Source: an uncultured Apibacter sp.
GTDB taxonomy: Bacteria > Bacteroidota > Bacteroidia > Flavobacteriales > Weeksellaceae
Length of the DNA stretch: 64,000 bases
Assembly (NCBI GenBank): GCA_945280365.1
Contig: CALYQD010000003.1
Span: 153,508 to 217,507, forward strand
Reading direction: 5' to 3'
The translations under genes and the position numbers were made by a program. Numbering within the stretch: the first letter of the stretch is position 1; every line of letters starts with the position of its first letter. Under the pieces are notes generated by a model. It made no database searches, was not told the origin of the DNA, and saw only the letters and a list, made by a program, of their open reading frames with translations. Below, in pieces: positions 7,169-16,936 of the stretch.

Positions 7169-9937
7169 ATGAAGAAAAATTTAAGTGGTAAAAGTTTAGT
7201 AGCAGTTTTTAGCATTTATTGTTCTTTATTATCTGCTCAAACGCTTGTTAAGGGTATTGTTCAAAATGATAAAAAAGAAAAAATAAAAGACGCCCAAATT
7301 TATATTGAGGAAAATGGGATGGAAACAAAAACAGATATCCACGGAGAATATGAATTTACGATTCCGAATGGTAATTATAAAATTATCATTATTACTCCTG
7401 AAAATGATGAGATATCCGAGTTAATTAGCATAAATAATGAACCTCAAAAAATTGTAAATTTCACCATAAAAACTTACACTTTTGAAAATGTAGTAGTTAC
7501 CGGTACGCGATCAAAACCAAGGACATTATTGGAATCTCCTACCCCTGTCGACATCATTGATGTAAAAAAAATGGCAGAAAATAATGCTCAAGTTAGTGTA
7601 AATCAGATTTTAAATTACGTAGCTCCATCCTTTACATCTACTACGCAATCATTAGGTGGTGGAACGGATATGACCGATCCTATATCATTAAGAGGAATGA
7701 CACCCGATCAGGTTTTAGTATTGATTAACGGAAAAAGAAGGTATAATTCGGCATTATTAAATGTAAACGGTACCTTTGGAAAAGGTACTGTAGGAACCGA
7801 TTTAAATGCCATTCCTATTTCATCTATAGACCGAATCGAAATATTAAGAGACGCCGCTGCAGCACAAAATGGCAGTGACGCCGTTGCAGGAGTAATTAAT
7901 ATAATATTGAAAAATACAATTAATAAATTTAACCTATGTATTACCGGTGGAGAATACATTAGCAAGAATGATGCTCAAGATAAAACTTCAAAGGATGGAG
8001 AATCCGTTCAAATTGGATTAAATTATGGTATTCCATTAAATTATAACGGAGGATATATAAATTTTTCTGCTTCTTTCGATAGAAGAAACCCTACTAACAG
8101 AGGGGGAATATATCAGGGTACTATATATAAAGATTATTCAAATGGAATAGGCCAAGATAAATCCAATGAATTTCTTGAAAAAACACATACTTCTCGTAGA
8201 GATTATAGTTTAATCATAGGGCAATCGGAAGCTCTTAATAGCCAAGTTGCCTATAATGCTTATCTCCCATTATCCAAAAATACACAAATATATTCTTTTG
8301 GAATTTTTGGATATAGAAATAGTACAGCTTCACAATTTTATAGATATCCGAATTCTGAAAATAATATTAAATCCATATATCCTTTAGGATTTAGGCCTCA
8401 ATCAGAGGTAAGTATATACGACCGATCAGCAACTGTTGGAGTGAAATGTATACTACTGGGTTGGAATATGGAAATTAGTAATACTTTTGGACAAAATATA
8501 TTTAACAATAAAGCCAAAAATACATTAAATGCTTCCTTGGGAGAAAATTCTCCGACAACATTTCAAGGAGGAAAATTAAAATTTACACAAGAAATTGTCA
8601 ATCTTGATTTTTCTAGGAAAATTAATTGGTTGTCGGACTTAGGATTAGCATGGGGCGGTGAATATAGATATGAAAGATATCAAATTATAGAAGGAGAAGA
8701 AGCTTCCTATGCTAATTATGCAATGGGAAAAGAAATCCTTAACCCAGATGGAAGTGTTGCCATCGTACCAGATATTAACGGTTCCATACCCATAAAGTTT
8801 GGACCTGATGGAAAAACTCCATTATCTGGAGGAGCTCAGGGTGGCGCCGGATTCTCCCCTCTTAATTCCACGGATTCAAATAGAAATTCTTTAGCTGCAT
8901 ATGCAGATGCCGAAATTAATTTTAACAAATCCTTCCTTATTGACCTTGCCGGTAGATATGAATATTACAATGATTTTGGTTCAACGGTTAATGGAAAACT
9001 CGCATTACGATATAAAATAGCTAACTTTCTTAATATCCGAGGTTCCGGTAGTACCGGATTTCGTGCTCCATCTTTGCAGCAACGTTATTATTCTAGCACG
9101 GGAACTTCTTATGTTAATGGAAATATGTATGAAGTAGGTACTTTTACAAATGATAGTAAAGTCGCACATCTTTTAGGTATTCCAAAACTAAAATCGGAAA
9201 AATCACAAAGCATAAGTGCAGGAATGACTTCCAAAGTCGGGCGATTTAATATCAGCCTTGATGGTTATTTTACCCGAATAAATGATAAAATTGTTTATAC
9301 GGATTTATTTAGTGGAGATCCTAATGGATCAGATTCGGATAAAGAAATCTATCGCATTTTGCAACAAGCAGGAGCTCAAAAAGCTCGCTTTTTTGCCAAT
9401 GCTGTAGATACCGAAACTAAAGGATTAGATGCTGTATTTTCTTATCATACAAATGTTGGACTTGGAAAAATATTTATTGACTTAGCAGGTAATATTTCCT
9501 ACACCCAGCAAGTAGGTAAAATTCATACATCCAAACTTTTACAAGACAAAGAAGACATTTATTTCAGTAATTCCAGTAAAATGTATCTGGAAAATGTTGT
9601 ACCAAATCAAAAATTCAATATTTCTATTACTTATGCCATACAAAAATGGAATATTTTTATAAGAAATAATTATTTTGGGGGTGTTACAGAACCCTCTAAT
9701 ATAACATCTAATCAACAATATTATAATCCAAGATGGATAACAGATACTTCTATTACATATAAGGTAACTGACTTTTTAAAAATAACTGTAGGTTCAAATA
9801 ATCTTTTTAACTGTTATCCTGAAAAAGTTGCGATAAACGCTAATAGTAATAATGGTCAATTTGTTTATTCTCGATATGTGAGCCAATTTGGCTTTAATGG
9901 TCGATATGTATTTACCCGATTAAATTTTAATTTATAA
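7169..9937 (+). CDS. TonB-dependent outer-membrane receptor
   Basis: A 922-residue outer-membrane transporter that would use TonB/ExbB/ExbD energy to import a large ligand. In order: signal peptide (1-23, ending LLSAQ), a CarboxypepD_reg-like beta domain (about 25-95), a plug domain (about 108-235, starting VVVTGTRS and including ITLSLRGMTP-like LRGMTPDQVLVLINGKRR), then a long beta barrel ending in aromatic LNFNL. There is no SusD partner, so it is the iron/siderophore/vitamin type rather than a SusC polysaccharide receptor. It leads an operon with a rhodanese-thioredoxin protein (6 bp on) and an amide hydrolase, which hints at a sulfur-, peptide- or amide-containing ligand. The ligand itself cannot be read from sequence. 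Confidence 0.9.
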   Translation: MKKNLSGKSLVAVFSIYCSLLSAQTLVKGIVQNDKKEKIKDAQIYIEENGMETKTDIHGEYEFTIPNGNYKIIIITPENDEISELISINNEPQKIVNFTIKTYTFENVVVTGTRSKPRTLLESPTPVDIIDVKKMAENNAQVSVNQILNYVAPSFTSTTQSLGGGTDMTDPISLRGMTPDQVLVLINGKRRYNSALLNVNGTFGKGTVGTDLNAIPISSIDRIEILRDAAAAQNGSDAVAGVINIILKNTINKFNLCITGGEYISKNDAQDKTSKDGESVQIGLNYGIPLNYNGGYINFSASFDRRNPTNRGGIYQGTIYKDYSNGIGQDKSNEFLEKTHTSRRDYSLIIGQSEALNSQVAYNAYLPLSKNTQIYSFGIFGYRNSTASQFYRYPNSENNIKSIYPLGFRPQSEVSIYDRSATVGVKCILLGWNMEISNTFGQNIFNNKAKNTLNASLGENSPTTFQGGKLKFTQEIVNLDFSRKINWLSDLGLAWGGEYRYERYQIIEGEEASYANYAMGKEILNPDGSVAIVPDINGSIPIKFGPDGKTPLSGGAQGGAGFSPLNSTDSNRNSLAAYADAEINFNKSFLIDLAGRYEYYNDFGSTVNGKLALRYKIANFLNIRGSGSTGFRAPSLQQRYYSSTGTSYVNGNMYEVGTFTNDSKVAHLLGIPKLKSEKSQSISAGMTSKVGRFNISLDGYFTRINDKIVYTDLFSGDPNGSDSDKEIYRILQQAGAQKARFFANAVDTETKGLDAVFSYHTNVGLGKIFIDLAGNISYTQQVGKIHTSKLLQDKEDIYFSNSSKMYLENVVPNQKFNISITYAIQKWNIFIRNNYFGGVTEPSNITSNQQYYNPRWITDTSITYKVTDFLKITVGSNNLFNCYPEKVAINANSNNGQFVYSRYVSQFGFNGRYVFTRLNFNL

Positions 9938-9943
9938 TAAACC

Positions 9944-10636
9944 ATGAAAAAAATAATTTTAACCTTTAAAATACTATTCGGACTCTATTTGTCCGGACAG
10001 GTAAACACGGTATTGGAGCCCAAAGATTTCTTTCAAAAGCTAAATAATTCTAATGTTGTGATTTTAGACGTTCGCACACCAGAAGAATTTGAAACCGGAC
10101 ATATTAAAAATGCAGTGGATTTAGATTACAGAAATGCAACTTTCAAAGATAAAATCAGAAAATTGGATCCTTCAAAAACCTATATGATTTATTGTAGATC
10201 TGGTGTGCGGTCTGCTTCAACAGTTGATTCTCTAAAAAATCTTGGATTTACTCATTTATATGATCTCAAAGGAGGAATAAACGCTTGGAAAAAAGAAAAT
10301 CTTCCTGTTGTCGGAGAATCTGCTGATAAAATATCTAATGAAGATTTTAATAAAATAATTTCTTCTCATCGTATTGTGCTCATTGATTTTTATGCACCTT
10401 GGTGCGGGCCTTGTTTAAAAATGGCACCTATGTTTAAAAAGTTAGCTGAAAAATATAAAAATAAAATAGAATTAATTAAGATCAATAGTGATGAAAACAG
10501 AAATTTATCTAAAGCGTTTATACAAGATGGTTTTCCTAAGCTAATTGCCTATAAAGATCAAAAAGCACAATGGGAAAAAGTAGGATTGATTGACGAAGAA
10601 GAGCTTATACAAAGGATTGAAGATTTAATAAAATAA
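9944..10636 (+). CDS. Exported rhodanese-thioredoxin fusion protein
   Basis: 230 residues with an N-terminal signal sequence (about 1-18), a rhodanese domain (about 22-118) with the active-site loop YCRSGVRS (Cys84), and a thioredoxin domain (about 128-230) with an intact WCGPC (Cys154, Cys157). Rhodaneses carry sulfur as a persulfide and thioredoxins reduce disulfides, so the fusion could pass sulfur or repair oxidised thiols in the periplasm. It lies 6 bp after the TonB receptor and 9 bp before the amide hydrolase, clearly one operon. The substrate is unknown. Confidence 0.85.
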   Translation: MKKIILTFKILFGLYLSGQVNTVLEPKDFFQKLNNSNVVILDVRTPEEFETGHIKNAVDLDYRNATFKDKIRKLDPSKTYMIYCRSGVRSASTVDSLKNLGFTHLYDLKGGINAWKKENLPVVGESADKISNEDFNKIISSHRIVLIDFYAPWCGPCLKMAPMFKKLAEKYKNKIELIKINSDENRNLSKAFIQDGFPKLIAYKDQKAQWEKVGLIDEEELIQRIEDLIK

Positions 10637-10645
10637 ATTATACTT

Positions 10646-11824
10646 ATGAAAAAAACTTATCTCATCACAATTTTACTTTTTTCAATCAGCATAGGATATA
10701 GTTGTACTACCGCCGTAGTATCCGGTAAAGCTACTCCGGACGGTAGACCTATACTATATAAGAATAGAGATACGAACACTTTGCATAGTCGATTAGTATA
10801 TTCAACTTCTGGAAAATATTCTTTTATAGGAATGACCAATCCAAATGACCTAGAAAATAAAAATATTTTGAACGGTCATAACAGTGCCGGATTTGCCATT
10901 ATGAATTCTGACAGCTATAATATAAATTATCCGGAAATAAAGGAAAATCAACGACGAGATGGTGAGATCATGAGACTTGCATTGGAAAGTTGCTCTACGC
11001 TGGAAGATTTTGAAAAACTACTCAATTCACTTTCCAAACCTTTACGTCTAAGTTCTAATTTCGGAGTAATAGATGCTCATGGTGGTGCAGCCTATTACGA
11101 AACCGGAAATCTGGAATTTGTAAAATATGATGCCAATAATCCTGATATTGCTCCCTTCGGGTATATTATACGAACTAATTATTCTTTTTCGGGAAAACCC
11201 GAAGATGGTAAAGGATATAGTAGATATTTACAAGCACAAGAATTATTATATTCTTCTTCACTAACCAATTCGCTTACTCCAAAATTCTTTTTACAAGATG
11301 TTTCAAGGAGTTTAGTTCATGGATTGACAAAAATTGACTTGAATAAGTATGATGAACAATTTTCCGCGTTCAGAGACTTTATTCCTCGCTATTTTACCGC
11401 ATCCGTGGTTACCATACAAGGAGTGAAACCCACGGAATCTCCTTCGCTAACTACTTCATGGACAATTTTAGGAACCTCTTTAGGATCTGTAACCATTCCC
11501 TTATGGCTAAACTCTAATAAAACCTTTCCTAAAGTATTGACCTCCGATTCAAAACAGGTTACCCCTATGGACGAATGGGCAAGTGCTATTAAAAAGAAAT
11601 TATTTCCTATACAAAAAGGAGAAGGATCAGACTACATACATGTCCCTACTCTTTTGGTAATTAAACCGAAACTAATTTCTATTGAAAATGAAATTATTCA
11701 AAGATGTGAATTAATTTTAAATGAATGGAGAAATAAAGATAAAATTAATGAAAAAGAATTGACCAATTTTTATTCTTGGATCGATACTTATATCCATGAA
11801 AAATATCTTCCCTTGCTGAAGTAA
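10646..11824 (+). CDS. Exported Ntn-type linear amide hydrolase (C45/choloylglycine-like)
   Basis: A 392-residue secreted enzyme of the N-terminal nucleophile type. The signal peptide appears to end exactly before Cys20 (GYS|CTTAVVSGKATPDGRP), which would leave the catalytic Cys as the new N terminus. The KNRDT that follows is typical of acyl-CoA:6-APA acyltransferase / carcinine hydrolase-like proteins. The GYSC context is also close to a lipobox, so lipidation cannot be excluded, though it would block the nucleophile. As the third gene of the receptor operon it probably cleaves an amide or acyl bond in the imported or surface-bound ligand; this is inference. Confidence 0.75.
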   Translation: MKKTYLITILLFSISIGYSCTTAVVSGKATPDGRPILYKNRDTNTLHSRLVYSTSGKYSFIGMTNPNDLENKNILNGHNSAGFAIMNSDSYNINYPEIKENQRRDGEIMRLALESCSTLEDFEKLLNSLSKPLRLSSNFGVIDAHGGAAYYETGNLEFVKYDANNPDIAPFGYIIRTNYSFSGKPEDGKGYSRYLQAQELLYSSSLTNSLTPKFFLQDVSRSLVHGLTKIDLNKYDEQFSAFRDFIPRYFTASVVTIQGVKPTESPSLTTSWTILGTSLGSVTIPLWLNSNKTFPKVLTSDSKQVTPMDEWASAIKKKLFPIQKGEGSDYIHVPTLLVIKPKLISIENEIIQRCELILNEWRNKDKINEKELTNFYSWIDTYIHEKYLPLLK

Positions 11825-11856
11825 AAATTTTCATTTCAAACATTTTATTATTTTAG

Positions 11857-11914
11857 ATACACCTTTTACATTTTTAAAATAGTTATTTGGAGAATGTAAA
11901 TAGGTGTATTCTTT
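11857..11914 (+). terminator. Hairpin terminator of the receptor operon
   Basis: ATACACCTTTTACATT (11857-11872) pairs with 11893-11909 with a single bulge, followed by a T-rich stretch, 33 bp after the hydrolase stop. Confidence 0.6.
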
Positions 11915-11963
11915 TCGTTCTGAAACAAACCTAGCCTATTTTATAAGTAAATATTAACTATAT

Positions 11964-11994
11964 TTTTCGATTATAGCAAAAAAGTTTAAATTTG
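11964..11994 (+). promoter_or_regulatory. Candidate promoter of the DUF4199-glycosyltransferase operon
   Basis: TTTT (one mismatch to the -33 TTTG), 19 bp, then TAAATTTG (11987-11994), a full match to TAnnTTTG, 13 bp before the ATG at 12008. The 5' leader would be very short. Confidence 0.5.
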
Positions 11995-12007
11995 CTTTCA
12001 TATCGAT

Positions 12008-12595
12008 ATGAAAAATAAACCTACACATTACGGATTATTATTGGCAGCAATAACCATTATATTATTTTTTGCTGTTTATCTCTTATATTTGGGAGAGGAT
12101 TATTATATGATAAGTATAAAGGTAAATTTTTTTGTTCTTCCAGGTTTATATACTTTAACAGCATTGATTTTATTATATAAACTAACTAATCAAACAAAAT
12201 TACCTTTTTTAAAATGTTTGAGTTATTCATTTACAACGCTAGCTTTAGGAGGAACATTGTCATATATTTTCATAGCAATTTTTTTCAATTATATAGATTT
12301 ACATGCGCAACACTTATTATACAATCAGGGTATGAGTAAGCTTATGGAAAATCTTAATGCCGAGTATGCTACTATTCAAAATCCATCGGAGGAAATTACA
12401 TCAAAGTACAATGAATACGTGTCTATTCTGAAATTGAGAATGGCAATGAATGAACCTTTTTTTACTTTTAAAAATTCATGCGTATTTTTAAGTGCACTTT
12501 TCTTTTTTTACTTTATAATATCCTTACTTTTGTCAATATTTTTTAGAACGAGATTACCTAATGCAACTTTCCATCGTCATTCCCCTGCTCAATGA
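12008..12595 (+). CDS. DUF4199-family inner-membrane protein
   Basis: 195 residues with about four hydrophobic helices (roughly 8-28, 38-58, 70-92 and 155-177) and a Lys/Glu-rich loop between the third and fourth, matching the DUF4199 family of Bacteroidota in layout. Function is unknown. The 3' end overlaps the start of the glycosyltransferase gene by 35 bp, as is common for this pair in flavobacteria, so the two are translationally coupled and probably act in the same envelope process. Confidence 0.75.
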   Translation: MKNKPTHYGLLLAAITIILFFAVYLLYLGEDYYMISIKVNFFVLPGLYTLTALILLYKLTNQTKLPFLKCLSYSFTTLALGGTLSYIFIAIFFNYIDLHAQHLLYNQGMSKLMENLNAEYATIQNPSEEITSKYNEYVSILKLRMAMNEPFFTFKNSCVFLSALFFFYFIISLLLSIFFRTRLPNATFHRHSPAQ

Positions 12596-13523
12596 GGCAG
12601 AATCTTTACAAGAATTATTGAATCGCATTCAAACCGTATGTGAAAAAGAAGGTTATACTTATGAAATCGTATTTGTTGATGATGGAAGTACTGATTTATC
12701 TTGGAAAATTATTTCAGAATTTAGTCGATTATACCCGGAAGTAAAAGGTATTAAATTTGCTAAGAACTATGGAAAATCTCAAGCACTAAATGCAGCCTTT
12801 AAAGTTGTAAAAGGTGAGGTCATAATTACTATGGATGCAGATTTGCAAGATTTTCCAGAAGAAATTCCTGCACTTAGAAAAATGATTGTTGATGATGGAT
12901 TCGACTTAGTTTCGGGATGGAAGAAAAAAAGATATGATAATGTATTAACAAAAAATCTTCCTTCCAAACTGTTTAATAAAGCTGCCCAAATTACTTCAGG
13001 AGTAAAATTACATGATTTTAATAATGGACTGAAAGCATATAGAAAAGAGGTAGCCAAAGCTATCGATGTCCACGGAGATATGCATCGTTATATACCCGTT
13101 TTAGCTAAAAATGAAGGATTTACTAAAATAACTGAAAAAGAAGTTCCTCACCAAGCCCGATTATATGGGAAATCGAAATTCGGTCCTAATCGATTTGTTC
13201 GCGGTTTTCTTGATTTAATTACAGTATGGTTTATGTCAACGTTTGGAACAAGGCCTATGCACTTTTTTGGATTTATCGGTACCTTAATGTTTATTATAGG
13301 ATTTTTTTCTTCAGCTTGGCTTGGAATAAGCAAATTGATAAAAGTATGGAAAAAAATACCAGCTCAACTGATAACGAATGATCCATTATTTTACATAGCT
13401 TTGACCATGATGATTTTGGGAACATTATTATTTATTGCCGGATTTTTAGGGGAACTAATTGTTCAATTGAAGCGTAGAAAAAAGGACGATTATACAATCT
13501 CTAAATACTTAAATATAGATTAA
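12561..13523 (+). CDS. Family 2 glycosyltransferase, polyprenyl-phosphate sugar type
   Basis: 320 residues: a GT-A catalytic domain (about 1-220) with IVIPLLNE, FVDDGSTD and the metal-binding MDADLQD (Asp92/Asp94), then two C-terminal membrane helices (about 232-255 and 270-297). This is the DPM1/GtrB/ArnC layout, in which a nucleotide sugar is moved to undecaprenyl phosphate on the cytoplasmic side of the membrane. The ATG at 12561 lies within the upstream DUF4199 gene, and the protein begins directly at the first beta strand, so this start is right. The DUF2807 lipoprotein gene begins 2 bp after the stop. Confidence 0.88.
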   Translation: MQLSIVIPLLNEAESLQELLNRIQTVCEKEGYTYEIVFVDDGSTDLSWKIISEFSRLYPEVKGIKFAKNYGKSQALNAAFKVVKGEVIITMDADLQDFPEEIPALRKMIVDDGFDLVSGWKKKRYDNVLTKNLPSKLFNKAAQITSGVKLHDFNNGLKAYRKEVAKAIDVHGDMHRYIPVLAKNEGFTKITEKEVPHQARLYGKSKFGPNRFVRGFLDLITVWFMSTFGTRPMHFFGFIGTLMFIIGFFSSAWLGISKLIKVWKKIPAQLITNDPLFYIALTMMILGTLLFIAGFLGELIVQLKRRKKDDYTISKYLNID

Positions 13524-13524
13524 T

Positions 13525-14235
13525 ATGAAAAATTTTTTTCGTTACAGCATTTTATCTACCATATCTTTTCTGATTATTTCTTGCTCTCGTTCTATTAAGG
13601 GTGAAGGAGAAATAATCAATAAAGAAATAAAAATCAGCCAAATTAAAGAAATTTCCGCACATGGTTCTTACAGACTCATTTATTTGTATGATATATATAG
13701 TCCTAGAATAGTTATAGAGTCATATAAGAACTTAATTGAAAATCTAAAAATAGAAGATTCTAATGGAAAGCTTTCCATTTCTGAATCCCGAAAAGTATCT
13801 AATCCTGATCTTTACAACATTTACCTCTACAACAAACAAATTGAAAAGTTTGATATACATGATAATGTACATGTTGATATAAATACTCAATTAAGAGTTT
13901 CAAAATTAACTATAAATCTTGATGATACTACAAAGTTTATAGCTAATACCGTTATAGCAAATGATATAAATGTTCAATTAAAAAATGATGCTAAAATTAA
14001 CCTTAGAGGATCAAGTAATAATCTTACTTTATTAGCGCATGATTCCAGTGATTTTACAGCACCGTTTCTTGAATTATCTGAAGCTCAAGTTGAGCTTTCA
14101 GACGTTGCTAATGCCGAATTAGCTGTTAAAAGCAAATTACAAGGAAAAATATCTGATAATACAAAACTAACTGTCATTGGAAATCCCGCTAAAAATATTC
14201 AACAAAAAGACTTAGCTGCTATAAATTTTAAATAA
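13525..14235 (+). CDS. DUF2807 (GIN-domain) lipoprotein
   Basis: 236 residues with a lipoprotein signal (FLIISCS) and the repeating short beta-strand pattern of the putative adhesin-head GIN domain (DUF2807), for example the FDIHDNVHVDI, KLTINLDDTT and LRGSSNNLTLLAHDSS segments. It is likely an outer-surface or periplasmic beta-helix protein of unknown role. It starts 2 bp after the glycosyltransferase and 24 bp before phosphoglucomutase, so it is cotranscribed with sugar genes. Confidence 0.78.
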   Translation: MKNFFRYSILSTISFLIISCSRSIKGEGEIINKEIKISQIKEISAHGSYRLIYLYDIYSPRIVIESYKNLIENLKIEDSNGKLSISESRKVSNPDLYNIYLYNKQIEKFDIHDNVHVDINTQLRVSKLTINLDDTTKFIANTVIANDINVQLKNDAKINLRGSSNNLTLLAHDSSDFTAPFLELSEAQVELSDVANAELAVKSKLQGKISDNTKLTVIGNPAKNIQQKDLAAINFK

Positions 14236-14259
14236 TTATAAAATTAACATTTATATTAT

Positions 14260-15963
14260 ATGAATTCATTAGAATTAGCAAAAACTTGGTTACAATCTCC
14301 TTTTGATGAGGAAACTCAAAAGGCTGTACAACATTTGATTGATTCGAACCCAAAAGAACTGGACGATGCATTTTATAAAAATCTTGAATTCGGTACGGGT
14401 GGTATGCGCGGAATTATGGGGATTGGAACTAATCGTCTAAATAAATATACCTACGGTCAAGCCACCCAAGGTTTGGCTAATTACCTTCACCAGCAATTTC
14501 CGGATAAAAAAATTACAGTAGCCATAGCATTTGATGTTAGACATAATAGCAACACTTTTGCTAAATTGGTTGCCGATGTTCTTACTGCTAATGGAATATA
14601 TGTATATTTATATAAAGAATTTCGGCCTACACCAGAATTATCCTTCACAGTAAGAAATCTAAAATGTGATGCGGGTATCGTATTGACTGCTTCTCACAAT
14701 CCTCCTGAATATAACGGATATAAGGTTTATTGGAATGATGGAGCTCAAATTGTTCCTCCACATGATACGGCAATTATAAAAGAAGTTCGCTCGGTTGACT
14801 TTGCTGATATTAAATTCAATGGTGATGATACGAAAATAACTTATTTAGGAACAGAGGAAGATCAGAAATTTATCAATGCTGCTGTTAAAAATACTTCTTA
14901 TTGTAAAGGTAAAAAGGATTTAAAAATTGTATATACTTCTTTACATGGAACTTCTATTAAAATTCTTCCTGATGCATTACAAAAAGCCGGTTTTGAAAAT
15001 GTATTCATAGTACCGGAACAAAAAATTCCTGATGGAGATTTTCCTACTGTAAAATCACCAAATCCGGAAGAACCGGAAGCTCTTTCTTTAGCTTTAAAAT
15101 ATGCCGAAGAGCAAAATGCTGATATTGTTTTTGGTACAGACCCTGATGCAGACAGATTAGGTGTAGCCGTAAGAGATTTAGATGGTAAATTGGTTCTTTT
15201 AAACGGTAATCAAACCAATACAGTTATTACCGATTATATTCTTGGAAAATGGAAAGATAGTGGAAAAATCGACGGAAAACAATTCATCGGATCTACTATA
15301 GTTACTTCTGATATATTTTTCCCATTAGCTGAGTATTATGGAGTAAAATGTAGAGTAGGATTAACCGGCTTTAAATGGATAGCGGACTTAATTAGAAAGG
15401 CAGAAGGAAAGGAAAAATTTATTTGCGGCGGTGAAGAAAGCTTTGGTTTTATGCCTAGTGACTATGTTCGTGATAAAGATTCTATTTCTTCTATTTTAGT
15501 AGCTTGTGAAGCAGCTCAAGAAGCTAAAAATGAAGGTAAAACTTTATTTGATAAACTTCTTGAAGTTTATACAAAAGTTGGTTATTATTACGAAGAATTA
15601 GTTTCTATAGTTAAAAAAGGTAAAGACGGTGCCGAACAAATTGCTAAGATGATGGAAGAATTCAGAGTAAATCCTCCTAAAGAATTGATCGGTCAAAAAA
15701 TTGTAAAACTAGATGATTATCAATCTTCTACTTCTTTAAATTTAGAAACCGGTGAAAAAACACCCATTAATATACCAAAATCAAATGTACTAATATTTTA
15801 CACTGATAAAGGTACGAAGTTAGCTTGTAGACCTTCGGGTACAGAACCAAAAATTAAATTTTATTTCTCTGTACAAGATTCTTTATCATCTAAAGAAGAA
15901 TTTAAAAATAAACTCGCACAAGCCAAAAATAAAATTCAAAAAATTAAAGAATTTTTAGATTAA
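14260..15963 (+). CDS. Phosphoglucomutase / phosphomannomutase
   Basis: Interconverts hexose 1- and 6-phosphates and so feeds nucleotide-sugar and glycogen synthesis. The 567 residues fit the PgcA-like clade of the alpha-D-phosphohexomutase family. All four signature loops are present: TASHNPPEYNG with the phosphoserine at about Ser145, the Mg-binding GTDPDADRLG, the sugar-binding GGEESFGFM, and the phosphate loop RPSGTEPKIKFY near the C terminus. It ends an operon with the glycosyltransferase and is followed by a perfect palindromic terminator. Whether glucose or mannose is preferred cannot be told. Confidence 0.93.
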   Translation: MNSLELAKTWLQSPFDEETQKAVQHLIDSNPKELDDAFYKNLEFGTGGMRGIMGIGTNRLNKYTYGQATQGLANYLHQQFPDKKITVAIAFDVRHNSNTFAKLVADVLTANGIYVYLYKEFRPTPELSFTVRNLKCDAGIVLTASHNPPEYNGYKVYWNDGAQIVPPHDTAIIKEVRSVDFADIKFNGDDTKITYLGTEEDQKFINAAVKNTSYCKGKKDLKIVYTSLHGTSIKILPDALQKAGFENVFIVPEQKIPDGDFPTVKSPNPEEPEALSLALKYAEEQNADIVFGTDPDADRLGVAVRDLDGKLVLLNGNQTNTVITDYILGKWKDSGKIDGKQFIGSTIVTSDIFFPLAEYYGVKCRVGLTGFKWIADLIRKAEGKEKFICGGEESFGFMPSDYVRDKDSISSILVACEAAQEAKNEGKTLFDKLLEVYTKVGYYYEELVSIVKKGKDGAEQIAKMMEEFRVNPPKELIGQKIVKLDDYQSSTSLNLETGEKTPINIPKSNVLIFYTDKGTKLACRPSGTEPKIKFYFSVQDSLSSKEEFKNKLAQAKNKIQKIKEFLD

Positions 15964-15980
15964 TAAATTCTCCCTTATAA

Positions 15981-16010
15981 AAAATTCCGATAATTAATTA
16001 TCGGAATTTT
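15981..16010. terminator. Bidirectional terminator, perfect 30-bp palindrome
   Basis: AAAATTCCGATAATT (15981-15995) is followed directly by its exact reverse complement (15996-16010). It sits between the convergent phosphoglucomutase and AraC genes, with T-rich flanks on both strands. Confidence 0.8.
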
Positions 16011-16036
16011 TATTTCTTACTCTTATAAATATTAAT

Positions 16037-16852
16037 TTAATTTACATTATTTTTTTTTAGAAATTTAGCTAAATGACTCGTATCAGTAAAGCCAAACTCT
16101 TGAGCTATTTCTTTTAATTTAATATCTTTATTTTTAAGTTTTTTCTTTATCATCTTTATCAAATACATATTAACATATGTTTTATAATTTACTTCAAATT
16201 TCTCTTTAAAAAAACTGCTAAAATAGTTGGGAGATATATTAAAATAATAGGATATTGCTGATATGGATAACTTTTCTTTACAAAAAATATTTTGTTGAAT
16301 ATATATTGAAATTCTATTTTTTATAGGTATTGTATTGTCGGATAGAATGAGATTTCTATTTATTAGATATTCTTCAATTATACCTAAAACAGAAATGATT
16401 TGGTAATAAACAAAAATGGATTGCTCAACCTTTCTTTCCGTTGAATATAAAAATAAGTTATTCATCGTTGTTTTTAATAGAACATCACAGGGATATTGAA
16501 AAGAGACTTTTTCTTGCTTCAACCATTCTAAATTAAGTAATTCAATAAATGAGATGGCTCTATTTTCTTTATTTATATATAAGTCTTTATGTAAATCAAA
16601 ATACTCTTGGGTAAATTTTACGTAAAAAAAGCTGGTCTCATGATCTACCTTAAAATAATGTCTATCATTGGGTGAAAGTACAAATAAATCACCATCAGAA
16701 TATTCAATAATCGAATCATTATAAAAATGTTTACCTTTTCCCCTTTCTATATAGATAAGTTCATAATGATATTGTTTATGCATTTCACAAGAATATTCAT
16801 TTTCTATAAGGCGATTTATAATTAAATAGTCTATTTGCTTACATTTTAACAT
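16037..16852 (-). CDS. AraC-family regulator with cupin-like sensor domain
   Basis: 271 residues: an N-terminal cupin-like domain (about 10-110, with YHYELIYIERGKGKHFY and GDLFVLSPNDRHYF) and a C-terminal AraC double HTH (about 175-271, with the first recognition region YYFNISPNYFSSFFKEKF and the second EIAQEFGFTDTSHLAKFLKK). It is transcribed divergently from the flavoprotein operon at 16937, with only 84 bp between the start codons, so it probably controls that operon. The inducer is unknown. Confidence 0.87.
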   Translation of the reverse strand: MLKCKQIDYLIINRLIENEYSCEMHKQYHYELIYIERGKGKHFYNDSIIEYSDGDLFVLSPNDRHYFKVDHETSFFYVKFTQEYFDLHKDLYINKENRAISFIELLNLEWLKQEKVSFQYPCDVLLKTTMNNLFLYSTERKVEQSIFVYYQIISVLGIIEEYLINRNLILSDNTIPIKNRISIYIQQNIFCKEKLSISAISYYFNISPNYFSSFFKEKFEVNYKTYVNMYLIKMIKKKLKNKDIKLKEIAQEFGFTDTSHLAKFLKKNNVN

Positions 16853-16909
16853 GATATAAAATTACAATTATTTCTAATTTTTTTACTAATTATTGCGTAA
16901 TTACTATTC

Positions 16910-16917
16910 TAGTTTTG
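16910..16917 (+). promoter_or_regulatory. Candidate -7 element (TAGTTTTG) of the flavoprotein operon
   Basis: Full match to TAnnTTTG, 19 bp before the ATG at 16937, with no -33 TTTG at the right distance. An activator-dependent promoter under the divergent AraC regulator would fit, but this is inference. Confidence 0.35.
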
Positions 16918-16936
16918 TAAGTATCAATTTAAACTT

